Below are positions 1 through 8,794 of a stretch of 49,054 nucleotides of DNA, one piece after another. The stretch comes from Acidobacteriota bacterium (lineage in GTDB: Bacteria; Acidobacteriota; Aminicenantia; UBA2199), in the NCBI GenBank assembly GCA_025456205.1, contig JALOLA010000007.1, positions 1 to 49,054 on the forward strand, in the 5' to 3' direction. Numbering within the stretch: the first letter of the stretch is position 1; each line of letters starts with the position of its first letter. A model generated the notes under the pieces. That model searched no databases and was not told the DNA's origin. It saw only the letters and a list, made by a program, of their open reading frames with translations. The position numbers and the translations under genes are program-made.

Positions 1-893
1 AGGTTGACCTTCTTCGCTTGCGGGTGGCGGTAGCGGGCCTCGTTGTTGGTGATGACCGTCTCGATGTTGTGGCTGCCGACGCCGGTCCAGGGGCGGTCCA
101 GGAAGATCTTCAGCCCCGACCAGGCCATGTAGATGCGGTCGCGGTTGGATTCATCCTGGAGGTCGACGATGGAGAGCACGCGGCTTTTGACCGCCGGCGG
201 GGCCAGAAGGGCCAGCGCCAGCAGCAGCGGCGCCAGCGCCAGCAGAAACCTGGGCCTGAAGAACACCGTGAACAGGGCCAGGGCGACGGCGATGCCCAGC
301 CAGACGTTGCGGGTCAGGGAGAAAGCGATGGCGGCCAGCATCGCGGCCAGGGACAGGGAGACCGCCGCCGTTTCCTTCTTGTCATCGTGGCGCAGCACCA
401 GGCGCACGAAAAAGAAAATGAAGGGGAGCATCAGCAGCCCGGAATAGGTCATCCAGTGCGACGTGAACCCGGTCAGCCGGTCGTTGAGCGCGATGCCCTG
501 GCGCCAGATCGTGAAGATCCCCGCCAGCGCCGAGAACAGCGCCGAGGCCAGGACCGCCCATAGCGAAAGGCGCACCCGCCTCCAGGAATCCAGCAGCCAG
601 GCATAGACGGGCAGAAGCAGGAAAATGAGCAGTTCCTTGTTGTCCCTGATGCTGGCGGCGCGGTCAACGGAGAAGGCCGTGGCCAGGAGGGTGAAGCCGA
701 TATAGGCCGCGAAAAAACAGGTATAGGACGGCAAACGCGGGAACTCCCCTCCCCGCAGCAAGTAGCGCAGGAACAGGGCCAGAATGATCGTGCCCAGGAT
801 GTAGCAGGCGGCGATGGAAACGTCGATCAGGAAGAGGAAGGCCAGCAGCAGGACGAATGCCGGTTCAGTGGATGAACGTGCTGACCGCTTCAT
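1..893 (-). CDS. O-antigen ligase/polymerase-like membrane protein (3' part missing)
   Basis: Reading the minus strand from the ATG at 893 gives 297 codons with no stop before the window edge, so the C-terminus is missing. The product is very hydrophobic, with many predicted membrane helices. Near its middle it has a TRNVWLGI stretch, followed further on by a periplasmic-loop-like stretch with DRPWTGVGSHN. That pattern (R in a loop after several helices, then a GxGxxN motif) is typical of the Wzy/WaaL O-antigen ligase family, which joins or polymerises lipid-linked glycans at the outer face of the inner membrane. The start lies inside the end of the upstream GT9 gene (29 bp overlap), so the two are probably co-translated. 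The family call is by motif and topology; ligase versus polymerase cannot be told apart. Confidence 0.72.
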   Translation of the reverse strand, partial: MKRSARSSTEPAFVLLLAFLFLIDVSIAACYILGTIILALFLRYLLRGGEFPRLPSYTCFFAAYIGFTLLATAFSVDRAASIRDNKELLIFLLLPVYAWLLDSWRRVRLSLWAVLASALFSALAGIFTIWRQGIALNDRLTGFTSHWMTYSGLLMLPFIFFFVRLVLRHDDKKETAAVSLSLAAMLAAIAFSLTRNVWLGIAVALALFTVFFRPRFLLALAPLLLALALLAPPAVKSRVLSIVDLQDESNRDRIYMAWSGLKIFLDRPWTGVGSHNIETVITNNEARYRHPQAKKVN

Positions 894-1866
894 GGACCTT
901 ATCCGTGCTGATGTCCCTCATGCAGGGGATTGTACCATACTTGCAGCGCCTTTGTGAACAAGGCCGGCACTCCATATCCAGCTCGATGATCCGCACGTTG
1001 TCGCGTCGCCAGGGCCCGCTGACCGCGGTACGGTTGGGTCCGTACAGGGCCACCAGGGGCACGGCGGTCAGGGAAGCCAGGTGCAGTGGGCCCGAATCGG
1101 CCCCGACATAGACCGCGGATGACGCGACCAGCGCCAGCAGCTCGCGCACCGGCAGGGGGCCCGAGAGATCGTGCACCCCGGCGCGGCGTCCCAGGCGCGC
1201 CGCGCGCTCCTGCTCCTCCCGGCTGCCGCCGATGAGCACGACCGCCGCCTTGTCGGCGACCAGGCGCCCCGCCAGCTCTGTGAAGTGCTCTTCGCCCCAG
1301 TCGCGGAAACGGTTGCCCGCGCCCAGGTGGATTACCACTTTAGGCCGCAGGCGGATGAGCGGTGCCAGGCGCGCAGGGACAGGGAAGGCGCCGGCAGCGA
1401 TCTCTGGATAGGGAGGAACTTCACGGCAGTCGATGCCGAGCGGTTCCAGCAGCCGGGCCTGGTTGTCCACGGAATGAGGCGAGCGCGCCGGATCGTGGCG
1501 CTCGACCAGGCGGTTGTATGCCCAATTGCGGTTCGGGGTGCGATAGCCCAGGCGCAGCCTTGCCCCGCTGGCCAATGTCAGCAGCGCCGATCCCGGCCCC
1601 GAATGAAGATCGACCGCGGCCTGGATGCCCAGCGCGCGCGCCTGCCTGCGAAAGGTCAGGATCTCCCGCAGGCCGCGGCGGCGGGGAACGGTGACCACGC
1701 TGTCCACTCCCGGGATCAGCTGGGCCAATTCGCGGAAGCGCTCCTCGACAACGTAATGCAGGCGGACACCGGGAAAATCCCGCTTGAAAAGCCGGACGGC
1801 AGGGATGGTGAAAATGATATCGCCGAGGAGACGCAGGCGGATGAAAAACACATCGCGTCCAAGCAT
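865..1866 (-). CDS. GT9-family (ADP-heptose:LPS heptosyltransferase-like) glycosyltransferase
   Basis: The protein is about 333 aa. It opens with a nucleotide-sugar transferase N-terminus (FFIRLRLLGDIIFTIPAVR). A C-terminal half follows with VIHLGAGNRFRDWGEEHF and the hallmark GADSGPLHLASLTAVPLVAL, both typical of glycosyltransferase family 9. These cytoplasmic enzymes add heptose or related sugars to a lipid-linked core oligosaccharide. I chose the ATG at 1866 because the family normally begins just before the RxxxLGD motif and a GGAAG box lies upstream. An in-frame TTG at 1923 would add 19 residues. It overlaps the O-antigen ligase gene by 29 bp, which supports a role in surface polysaccharide assembly. 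A Cys-rich tail (CRPCSQRRC) is present. The sugar specificity is unknown. Confidence 0.88.
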   Translation of the reverse strand: MLGRDVFFIRLRLLGDIIFTIPAVRLFKRDFPGVRLHYVVEERFRELAQLIPGVDSVVTVPRRRGLREILTFRRQARALGIQAAVDLHSGPGSALLTLASGARLRLGYRTPNRNWAYNRLVERHDPARSPHSVDNQARLLEPLGIDCREVPPYPEIAAGAFPVPARLAPLIRLRPKVVIHLGAGNRFRDWGEEHFTELAGRLVADKAAVVLIGGSREEQERAARLGRRAGVHDLSGPLPVRELLALVASSAVYVGADSGPLHLASLTAVPLVALYGPNRTAVSGPWRRDNVRIIELDMECRPCSQRRCKYGTIPCMRDISTDKVHEAVSTFIH

Positions 1867-2216
1867 GGCGCCATCTTCCGTCAAGGTTCTCCAGTTCTGC
1901 TTCTTGCCCCTTAGCACCCGCAAGCGTATAACATTTACACATCAGGGGGGGAGTCGCATGATTTTCGCATGTTGCGGCCGGCGTGTCAATGGCGCTTTGA
2001 ATGGGGATTGAAGCGGTTGAAGCTCGCGGACCATTGAACCATGATTGTCTCTGGTATTCTTCTTTAATATCGGTCATTTCAACAGATAGAAAGTATGCAA
2101 TCCGGAGAAATCCATATTCCACAAGATTCTATAAGGGTTCAAAGCAAGATTTCCACAGTCCCTGCTAAAATTGCGCCGCCGAAATCGGCCGGTCACGACG
2201 GGATATCAACAGAAAG

Positions 2217-4202
2217 TCATTTCAGCTGGAAGAAAAAGCGCTTCTGGCTGAAATTTCCGGCCAGATCGCCCACCCGGACCAGCAGTTCATTCCGGCCTTT
2301 CTTCAAGTGCGCCAGTTCCTCAAGAAGGACATGGCCCCAGTCGGGGTCATACTCCGCCTCGAGCTTTCGCCCGTTCAGGACGACCGTCAGCGTGGAATCG
2401 TCGATGCCCTTGCCCTTGTCGCTCAGGCGGACCACCAGCCGGGTCAACGCTCCCAGGCGCCTCGAACCGGGCCGGCGCAGGGAAATGGCCGGCGGGAAAA
2501 CATCGCGCAGCAGGGCGAAGGTCCCGGCGGTCAGGACGCGGCAGCTCAGGTATCCCGGCTCGCGGTCGGCCTGCGTCGGCACGTAATTCCATTTTTTCGT
2601 CGCCGGGCGGTACTTGAAGATGCCCAGCTGCCCCGTCCGCTCCGTTCCGGCCGGGACGCGGAACTTGTAGTGGACGGCGTCCAGGAAAGCGAAATGGACC
2701 GGGTCCGTGCGCATGGCCGTTCCCAACAGAGGCAGCTCGGGTTGGAGCGCCACCGGCTCGATCAGCAGCACGGTCGGCTCGCGAACGGACGTGGCGCCGA
2801 ACTCGGCGGCAAAATCACCCAGGCGCGCCGTCTGCGCCAGGTCGTTCTTCAACCAAACCAGCTGCAGCGCCATCTGCCGGGCCTCGACCGCCAGGCCATT
2901 CTCGGACAATTCGAGGCGCAGCAGCAGGCGCGGCTCATGATTCAGGGGCTGGAAGCAAAAATAGGCGCCGTGTACGAATTCCCGGGCGGCGATCGTCCGT
3001 TCCGCCTTCCCCTGGACGATCTTCAGTTGCAGCTGCGCGGCCGGGGCGGAAAGGTCGCTCACCTTCACCACCACGTCGCCGCGGTTGAGGAAAGCGGAGA
3101 TCCCGCTCCCCTGCATCTGCCCGTTCCCGGCAGCGGCCGCCGGCCTTTTGGGAACGGAGCAAGGCTCGCCGGCGGGAGCCTTGACGAAGGGCAAAATGGC
3201 CTGCGACCGGTTCTGCTGCCGGTCACTGACGATGACGCGGATCTCGTGCCGGCCGGGGGCCAGCCGCTGGAGCTCGTCCGCCAGGCGCATCCCCGTTTTC
3301 TCGAGAGCGAACCCGCTCTGGGAGCACAGGTTGAAGAAGTAGGCGGCCGTGCTCGAATAGGCCATGTCGTAGAGCATGCCCAGCTGGTTGTTGTCGTCGC
3401 GGCTCAAGGAGTCGAAGGATTGCTGGAACACCAACCGGCCGTTCAATCTGGCCTCCAGGCTGTACGGGGCGACCACGTGCCCCACGTCGGAAAGATCGAG
3501 CGCGTCCAGGGTGACGTCGCAGGGGCCGTCGATGCGCAGCGGCTCCGCCAGGACAAAGGCGCCGTCGGCATGGCGCAGCCGGAAATAGAATTCGCCGCAA
3601 TCGCCATTGATCAGCGAGCCGGCGCGGCTGCGCAGCAGCACGCCTCTCAGCCGGGGGGGGTGGCGGTCCAGCGGCTGGTCGTCGATCAGGGTCAGGGGGT
3701 TGATGGCCCGGTCGGCCCCATCGCGGATCTCCAGGTGCAGGTGGGCGAAGCCGGCCCCGCTCTCGCCGCTGAAGGCGATGACTTCGCCGCGGCGCACGGC
3801 CAGCGGCCTGTCCAGCAAGCGGTCGCCGAAATATCTCCTGCCGCTGCGGATCCGCTCCTGCGAGACGATGGCCGCGATATCGTCGCGGAACCGCTCCAGA
3901 TGCGAGTACAGCGAGGAGAAACCGCCGGCATGCCTCAGGCGCAGGCTGAGCCCGTAGCCGCGCTGGGTCACGGTGATGCGCTCGATCACGCCGTCGGCGA
4001 CGGCCATGACCGGGAAACCCGTCCGCTGCAGGGTGCGCATGTCGATGCCGGCATGGAAGTGGTTGGAGCGGAATTCCTGGAAGGTGGAGCTGATGCCGTC
4101 CTGGATGGCCAGCGGCCAGCCCCATGAAGGCTTTTGCTCCTGGGCCGGCACGCGGAAGGCCGTCGCGAGCATGAACAGGACGATGGGGATCAAGGCTCTC
4201 AT
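2217..4202 (-). CDS. Secreted M23 (LytM/lysostaphin-type) metallopeptidase
   Basis: The protein is 661 aa with an N-terminal Sec signal (about residues 1-20, ending VPA-Q). The peptidase domain follows directly: HFHAGID (H50 and D54) is the first zinc half-site and HLHLE (H154, H156) the second, so all ligands of an active M23 peptidase are present. These enzymes cut peptidoglycan cross-bridges in the periplasm. The remaining 480 or so residues look like beta-sandwich domains, with no second catalytic site. The far C-terminus (GRNELLVRVGDLAGNFSQ) resembles an Ig-like repeat. A promoter-like pair ends 9 nt before the ATG (see 4212-4240), which leaves almost no 5' leader. The gene stands alone between the polysaccharide genes and a helical repeat protein on the same strand. 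Confidence 0.88.
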   Translation of the reverse strand: MRALIPIVLFMLATAFRVPAQEQKPSWGWPLAIQDGISSTFQEFRSNHFHAGIDMRTLQRTGFPVMAVADGVIERITVTQRGYGLSLRLRHAGGFSSLYSHLERFRDDIAAIVSQERIRSGRRYFGDRLLDRPLAVRRGEVIAFSGESGAGFAHLHLEIRDGADRAINPLTLIDDQPLDRHPPRLRGVLLRSRAGSLINGDCGEFYFRLRHADGAFVLAEPLRIDGPCDVTLDALDLSDVGHVVAPYSLEARLNGRLVFQQSFDSLSRDDNNQLGMLYDMAYSSTAAYFFNLCSQSGFALEKTGMRLADELQRLAPGRHEIRVIVSDRQQNRSQAILPFVKAPAGEPCSVPKRPAAAAGNGQMQGSGISAFLNRGDVVVKVSDLSAPAAQLQLKIVQGKAERTIAAREFVHGAYFCFQPLNHEPRLLLRLELSENGLAVEARQMALQLVWLKNDLAQTARLGDFAAEFGATSVREPTVLLIEPVALQPELPLLGTAMRTDPVHFAFLDAVHYKFRVPAGTERTGQLGIFKYRPATKKWNYVPTQADREPGYLSCRVLTAGTFALLRDVFPPAISLRRPGSRRLGALTRLVVRLSDKGKGIDDSTLTVVLNGRKLEAEYDPDWGHVLLEELAHLKKGRNELLVRVGDLAGNFSQKRFFFQLK

Positions 4203-4211
4203 CAGGCACTG

Positions 4212-4240
4212 ATTTTATACCTGCCGGCTGGTATTGGCAA
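4212..4240 (-). promoter_or_regulatory. Predicted sigma-70 promoter of the M23 peptidase gene
   Basis: On the minus strand TTGCCA and TAAAAT are separated by 17 bp. Nine bases separate the -10 hexamer from the ATG at 4202, so the predicted transcript has only about 3 nt of leader. Confidence 0.5.
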
Positions 4241-4254
4241 GCGGCGGCGCTATT

Positions 4255-4899
4255 CTACCGGCCCGCCTGGCGCTTGTCCAGGAACAAGCGGATGCGCTCG
4301 CGGACCGCCTGGTGGGTGGCGGGATCGCGGAACAGCTTCTGCAGCCCGGACAGGCCCAGGTAAGGGATGACGGCCACCAGCGCCTTGATCGGCGCCTCCG
4401 GGTCGTGGGCGATGGCCTCGGCGACGGCAGGGCTCTGGAACCAGGCCGTTTCGCCGAGGGCCCGGTAGAACTGGCTGCGCTCGGGCCCGCGGTTGACGAA
4501 GCGCAGCACGACATCCTCGCTGCAGTTGGGGTTCTCCAGGATGGCCTGAAGCAGCCGCGGGTCATTCTCGTCGATGAAAGCCGGCAACAGCGAGTTGGGC
4601 GCCATTTTCAGCAGGGAGATCTTCTCGCCCAGGGCCAGGCGCTTGTAGCGCTGCATGAATTCCAGCTCGGCTTTCTTGCGCACGAAGGGGTTGGTCTTGA
4701 CATTCTTGATGACCCGCACCAGGTCGACGGCGAACAGCTTGCTGAGGATGCCGAGCGCCAGTCCCTGGGGGAACTTGGGATGCTGCGCCAGGTGCAACTG
4801 CACGCGGTAATCCCCCTTGTGCCGGCGCTGGATGTCCTCCAGCTCCTCCTGGCTGATGGCGGAGGACTGCAGGCGCTTGATGACGGTCAGGTTATCCAA
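4255..4899 (-). CDS. Helical-repeat protein of unknown function
   Basis: The product is about 214 aa. The reading frame is open further upstream, but that part lies antisense-free over the UbiA gene and is low-complexity Ser/Arg. The natural start is the TTG at 4899, preceded at good distance by GAGGAG that lies just after the UbiA stop. The protein is predicted all-helical with recurring units (HLAQHPKFP, VKTNPFVRKK, ILENPNCSEDVVLRF, AIAHDPEAPIKAL). Each has an N/H-P pair at a helix turn, as in leucine-rich-variant or HEAT-like repeats. No catalytic motif is visible and there is no signal peptide, so a cytoplasmic scaffold or binding role is possible. It is only 10 bp from the upstream UbiA reading frame and was probably translated with it. 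Confidence 0.68.
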   Translation of the reverse strand: MDNLTVIKRLQSSAISQEELEDIQRRHKGDYRVQLHLAQHPKFPQGLALGILSKLFAVDLVRVIKNVKTNPFVRKKAELEFMQRYKRLALGEKISLLKMAPNSLLPAFIDENDPRLLQAILENPNCSEDVVLRFVNRGPERSQFYRALGETAWFQSPAVAEAIAHDPEAPIKALVAVIPYLGLSGLQKLFRDPATHQAVRERIRLFLDKRQAGR

Positions 4900-4909
4900 G
4901 TCCGACTCC

Positions 4910-5699
4910 TCAGTTGACGAGCAGGATGAAGACGCAGACCCAGAGGATGAGGTTGATGGTGAACGGCGGGTCGCTGTAGATGATGTCGGCCGGGCTCTCG
5001 CCCTCGCCCTGAGAGTAGGCCAGGAACAGGTAGCGGTAGATGCCGAAGATGACGAAAGGCACCGTGTAAAAGAGCTTGGTGGTATGGAATTTTTGCTGCA
5101 CGTCCGGGGAGAGGACATACATGATGTAGGAGATCAGGGTGGTGGCGGTGGCGATGCTGATCATCTGGTCGAGAAGACCGAGAGTGTAGTTCTGCAGGGT
5201 CTTGCGCGTAAGCGGCTCGCCCGGCTGCCCCTGGAGCTTGATGAGCTCCTGGCGGCGCTTGATCAGGGCCAGGAAGATGGCCAGCAGGAAGGTGGAGATC
5301 AGGATCCAGGGATACAGGACGATCGCGTTCACGGCGCCGCCGATCATGACCCGCAGCACGAAGCCCAGGGCGATGCTGATTGAAGCGGAAAACGAGCAGC
5401 AGCACGCCGGCCAGAAGCAGCGCGGCGGCCGGCAGGGCGACCCGCACCTCGAGGCGCCCCGCGGCGATGGGACGGTTTTTTTTCAGCGGATGCAGTTGGT
5501 CCCTGCCGCGGTCCAGGACGTCGTTGAGGACGTACATCGATCCGGTGACCAGGCTGAAGAGGACGAACGCCAGCAGGCTCCTCCAGATGTAGCCGGTCTG
5601 GAACATGTGCAGGGAGAAGATCATCGGGGCGAAGATGAAGACGTTCTTCACCCACTGCTGCGGGCGCAGGGAGACCAGGAAGTATTTCAGGGCTTGCAT
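4910..5699 (-). pseudogene. UbiA-family prenyltransferase (decaprenyl-phosphate phosphoribosyltransferase-like), frameshifted with internal deletion
   Basis: The first part (ATG at 5699) reads LRPQQWVKNVFIFAPMIFS and then NDVLDRGRD, the NDxxDRxxD metal/diphosphate motif of UbiA enzymes. The second part (to 4910) reads LGFVLRVMIGG, then FLALIKRRQEL and LLDQMISIATATTLISY, as in DPPR synthase-like members. The two parts lie in different frames. The break is around 5355-5385. When the halves are joined, the stretch that should carry the next helix and the YSxxLK...LDV motif (roughly 30-40 residues) is absent. A simple one-base error therefore does not explain it, because a deletion of about 100 bp that is not a multiple of three is needed. 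It is either a decayed gene or an assembly collapse in this region. Members of this family move a prenyl-linked sugar or ring in the inner membrane. Confidence 0.75.
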
Positions 5700-5705
5700 G
5701 GGGGC

Positions 5706-5735
5706 ATTATAGCAATTTGATAAGCCGAAATGCAA
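5706..5735 (-). promoter_or_regulatory. Predicted leaderless sigma-70 promoter of the UbiA-like gene
   Basis: On the minus strand TTGCAT and a perfect TATAAT are 18 bp apart. Exactly 6 nt lie between TATAAT and the ATG, so transcription should start at the A of the start codon. No ribosome-binding sequence is present. Confidence 0.6.
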
Positions 5736-5743
5736 CCTGGATC

Positions 5744-5904
5744 AGACGTCAGACAGTAGTAGTTGGCAGGAAAACAGCAATGAATTTCTCATTATTTGGA
5801 TGATCAAAAACATTTTAACATGTTCCCCAGGAAGGTTTTTTGTATACCCGCTTCAATATAACGCCGAATGCGGTTCTCTTGCTGGCGTCTAACGTCTAAC
5901 GTCT
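5744..5904. repeat. Intergenic heptamer-repeat pair (locus A)
   Basis: The left arm (5744-5756) and right arm (5886-5904) are made of degenerate 7-bp units. The right arm is CGTCTAA repeated about 2.7 times. The left arm is a shorter inverted copy (AGACGTCAGAC). The 129 bp between them are AT-rich compared with the flanking genes and hold no open reading frame. Confidence 0.6.
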
Positions 5905-7521
5905 TTTTTTTCTGCAATACTCGATCAAGGCCCGGGTCGAGCTGTCCTCATCCGCGGCGTCGGCCTCCCCTTTCAGCTTGGGCAGGATGCGCCTGGACAA
6001 CTGCTTGCCCAGCTCCACTCCCCACTGGTCGAAGGAATTGACATCCCAGATCACTCCCTGGACGAAGACCTTGTGCTCATACATGGCGATCAGCTTGCCC
6101 AGCACGCCCGGGGTCAGCTCCTCGGCAAGGATGGTGTTGCTGGGACGGTCGCCGGCGAATTCCCGGAACGGGCGCAGGGGCGCGGGGACATTTTCCGCCG
6201 CGAGCTCGGACCGGGTGCGGCCGAAGGCCAGTGCCTGGCCCTGGGCGATGAGGTGGGCCAGCAGCTGTTCGTGGTGGTCGCGGAACGGGTCGCGGGAGCG
6301 GCAAAAGCCGATGAGGTCGCAGGGCACGGCCTGCGTCCCCTGGTGCAGCAGCTGGAAGAACGCGTGCTGGCCGTTCGTGCCCGGCTCGCCCCAGATCACC
6401 GGGCCGGTGCGATGGGTGACCTTCCGCCCGTCGCGGGCCACGTTCTTGCCGTTCGACTCCATGTCCAGCTGCTGCAGGTAGGCCGGGAAGCGGCTCAGGT
6501 CCTGGTCGTAGGGAAGGATGGCGTGGGTGCGGGCGTCCAGGAAGTTGACCTGCCAGGCACCGAGCAGGGCCAGCAGCACCGGCAGATTGGCCTCCAGAGG
6601 AGCATTGCGGAAATGCTCGTCCATGGCCGCGGCGCCGCGCAGCAGCTCCTCGAAACGCTCGGGGCCGATGGCCAGCAGCAGCGGCAGGCCGACGGCGGAA
6701 GCCAGCGAATAGCGCCCGCCCACCCATTCCCAGAACTCGAAAATGTTCTCGGCGGCGACGCCCCAGTCCAGCGCCGCCTGCGGGCTGGCGGTGGCGGCCG
6801 CGAAATGGTAGGCCACAGCGGCGGGGTCGGCAAAATGATCCAGAAGCCAGGCGCGGGCGAAGGCGGCGTTGGCCATGGTCTCCTGGGTCGTGAAGGTCTT
6901 GGATGCGATGATGAAGAGCGTGTTCTCCGGCGAGAGGTCGCGCAGCGTGCCGGCCAGGTGCCCGGGATCGAGGTTGGAGACGAAGTGAACGTGCAGGCCC
7001 TGGCGGGCGAACGGGCGCAGGGCCAGGCAAGCCATTTGCGGCCCCAGGTCGGAACCGCCGATGCCCAGGTTGACGATGTGGGTCAACGGCTTTCCCCCGT
7101 GCCCCGCCCAGCCACCGGAGCGCAGCCTGCCGGCGGCCAGGGCCATCTTTTCCCGCACGCAACGGATGCCGGGCATGATGTCGGCGCCCTGGACCATGAC
7201 CGGCCGTCCCGAGAAGTCGCGCAATGCCCAGTGCAGCGCGGGTCGGTCCTCGGTGCCGTTGACCTTGGCGGCGGCGAACAGCCCGGAGATCTCCCGCGTC
7301 AGCGCGCAGGCCCGGGCCAGCTTGAACAGCAGCCTCAGCGTTTCAGCCGTGACCGGGTTGCGCGAGTAATCGAGGTAGACGCCCTCGGCTTCGAGGGCGA
7401 AACGACCGCCGCGCCGGGGATCGGCAGCGAACAGGTCGCGAAGGCCCGTCCTCCTCATGGCGGCCGCGTGCTGGCGCAGCGCCCGCCACTCGGGCATCGT
7501 CGACCGGCTCACCCTCTTCAT
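5896..7521 (-). CDS. pgi: Glucose-6-phosphate isomerase
   Basis: The protein is 541 aa, the usual length for the long bacterial/eukaryotic-type enzyme, and interconverts glucose-6-phosphate and fructose-6-phosphate in the cytoplasm. Family signatures are intact: GIGGSDLGPQM (phosphate-binding), SKTFTTQET, VGGRYSLASAVGLP, GEPGTNGQHAFFQLLHQG (containing the catalytic His/Glu region) and FDQWGVELGKQL near the C-terminus with the active-site lysine. The ATG at 7521 has a strong AAGGAGG box and a good promoter at 7539-7567. Alternative internal starts would cut the N-terminal helix, so this start is kept. It is divergent from larC and stands alone on its strand. The 3' end runs into an AT-rich gap carrying repeat locus A. 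Confidence 0.97.
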   Translation of the reverse strand: MKRVSRSTMPEWRALRQHAAAMRRTGLRDLFAADPRRGGRFALEAEGVYLDYSRNPVTAETLRLLFKLARACALTREISGLFAAAKVNGTEDRPALHWALRDFSGRPVMVQGADIMPGIRCVREKMALAAGRLRSGGWAGHGGKPLTHIVNLGIGGSDLGPQMACLALRPFARQGLHVHFVSNLDPGHLAGTLRDLSPENTLFIIASKTFTTQETMANAAFARAWLLDHFADPAAVAYHFAAATASPQAALDWGVAAENIFEFWEWVGGRYSLASAVGLPLLLAIGPERFEELLRGAAAMDEHFRNAPLEANLPVLLALLGAWQVNFLDARTHAILPYDQDLSRFPAYLQQLDMESNGKNVARDGRKVTHRTGPVIWGEPGTNGQHAFFQLLHQGTQAVPCDLIGFCRSRDPFRDHHEQLLAHLIAQGQALAFGRTRSELAAENVPAPLRPFREFAGDRPSNTILAEELTPGVLGKLIAMYEHKVFVQGVIWDVNSFDQWGVELGKQLSRRILPKLKGEADAADEDSSTRALIEYCRKKRR

Positions 7522-7538
7522 GCGCCTCCTTGCAAAGG

Positions 7539-7567
7539 TTTATACAATGGCGGCCCGGCAAAGTCAA
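7539..7567 (-). promoter_or_regulatory. Predicted sigma-70 promoter of pgi
   Basis: On the minus strand TTGACT and TATAAA are 17 bp apart. The predicted start lies near 7532, which leaves a leader of about 11 nt that contains the AAGGAGG ribosome-binding site. Confidence 0.65.
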
Positions 7568-7580
7568 ACCTGGACCGTGC

Positions 7581-7609
7581 TTGACGGAAAAAGCCCGATG
7601 GGGTATAAC
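7581..7609 (+). promoter_or_regulatory. Predicted leaderless sigma-70 promoter of larC
   Basis: TTGACG and TATAAC are 17 bp apart. Six bases separate TATAAC from the ATG at 7616, so the predicted transcript starts at the start codon. There is no Shine-Dalgarno sequence. It lies back to back with the pgi promoter, the two -35 boxes being 13 bp apart. Confidence 0.65.
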
Positions 7610-7615
7610 TGCGCC

Positions 7616-8794
7616 ATGGCCCGTGAACTCTTGATCCAGACCGAATGCGGGGCGTCGGGGGACATGCTCCTGGCCGCGCTGATCGACCTGCTCGCCGCCG
7701 GCGACGAGTTCCGCCGGACCTTCGAGAGCATCGGATTGGCCGTCCAGGTAGGCATCGCCGACGTGGAGAAGAATCACCTGCGCTGCAAGCAGGTCACCGT
7801 CACGGCGCCGCCGGCGGACCATGGGACGACCTGGCCGCAAATCCAGAAGTTCATCGCCGCCGCTCCCCTCGCCGACGGCGTCAAGGCCAATGCCCTCCGC
7901 GTTTTCGCCGCCATCTTCGCGGCCGAGGCGGCCGTGCATGGCGCCGCGCTGCAGGACGTTCACCTGCATGAGGTCGGCGCCGCCGACTCGCTGGTGGACA
8001 TCCTCGGCTTCTGCTTCCTCTGGGACAAGCTGGGATGCTGCCCCATCTACTTCACCACCCTGGTCACTGGTTACGGCAGCATATCCACCCGCCACGGCGT
8101 GCTGCCCGTGCCGCCGCCGGCCGTCCTGCGCCTGGTCCAGGGGCTGGTCTGCCGGGGCGGCGAGGTCGAGGGCGAGCTGCTGACCCCGACCGGCGCGGCC
8201 ATCCTGGCCACGCTCGGCACCCAGTCCCGCAACGGCCGCACGGGCCGGGTGGCGGCCAGCGGCTGCGGCTGCGGCCACAGGACCTTCGCCACGGTGCCGA
8301 ACCTGCTGCGCGCCATGCTGCTGGAAAGCGAGGAGAAGGAAGAGGGCGTCTGGGTGCTCGAGGCCAACGTCGACGACGCCAGCCCCGAGCTGCTGGCCCA
8401 TGCGGCCGAGCGCATCGCCGCCGCCGGGGCCCTGGATATTTTCATCGCCCCCGGCCTGATGAAGAAAGGACGCCCGGGCTTTCAGCTCACCGTCCTCTGC
8501 CTCCCGGATAAGCGCGAACAGGTGACCGCCGCTGTTTTCCGCGAGAGCCCCGTCATCGGCTTGCGCCAGCGCTTCTCCGAACGGGTCGTCCTCGCCCGCG
8601 AGACGCGCACCGTCCGGGTGGCGGGGCGCGAGCTGCGCCTCAAGGTCAGCTCCTGGCAGGGGCGCCCGGTCAACTGCAAGCCCGAGTTCGCCGACGTGCG
8701 CAGCCTGGCCGCCGACCTGGACATCACCGTGAAGGATGCCATGCAAATGGCCATGGGAGCGATTCATGAAGAGCATGGACCTGGAAAAAATTAA
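7616..8794 (+). CDS. larC: LarC-like nickel-pincer cofactor biosynthesis protein
   Basis: The protein is about 392 aa. It shows the LarC N-terminus (TECGASGDMLLAALIDL), the conserved DVHLHEVGAADSLVDILG stretch, GYGSISTRHGVLPVPPPA, LTPTGAAIL and the C-terminal half with ANVDDASPELL. In characterised systems LarC is a CTP-dependent metallo-cyclase that inserts nickel into the pyridinium-bisthiocarboxylate cofactor of lactate racemase-type enzymes. In Lactobacillus the gene is split by a programmed frameshift; here it is one continuous frame. LarB, LarE and LarA are not in the window. The ATG at 7616 is preferred over upstream in-frame starts because the promoter ends 6 nt before it. Its end overlaps folE by 29 bp, so the two are co-expressed. 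The nickel role is from family knowledge only. Confidence 0.85.
   Translation: MARELLIQTECGASGDMLLAALIDLLAAGDEFRRTFESIGLAVQVGIADVEKNHLRCKQVTVTAPPADHGTTWPQIQKFIAAAPLADGVKANALRVFAAIFAAEAAVHGAALQDVHLHEVGAADSLVDILGFCFLWDKLGCCPIYFTTLVTGYGSISTRHGVLPVPPPAVLRLVQGLVCRGGEVEGELLTPTGAAILATLGTQSRNGRTGRVAASGCGCGHRTFATVPNLLRAMLLESEEKEEGVWVLEANVDDASPELLAHAAERIAAAGALDIFIAPGLMKKGRPGFQLTVLCLPDKREQVTAAVFRESPVIGLRQRFSERVVLARETRTVRVAGRELRLKVSSWQGRPVNCKPEFADVRSLAADLDITVKDAMQMAMGAIHEEHGPGKN

Noticed and set aside
2307-4127. Long plus-strand open frame (606 aa) opposite the M23 peptidase
   Set aside because: It is the antisense shadow of a GC-rich gene: no domain, high Arg/Gln/Gly content, and the minus frame has complete metal motifs and a signal peptide.
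4900-5118. N-terminal Ser/Arg-rich extension of the helical repeat protein
   Set aside because: The same DNA encodes the end of the UbiA-like protein; a TTG with GAGGAG at 4899 is the more natural start.
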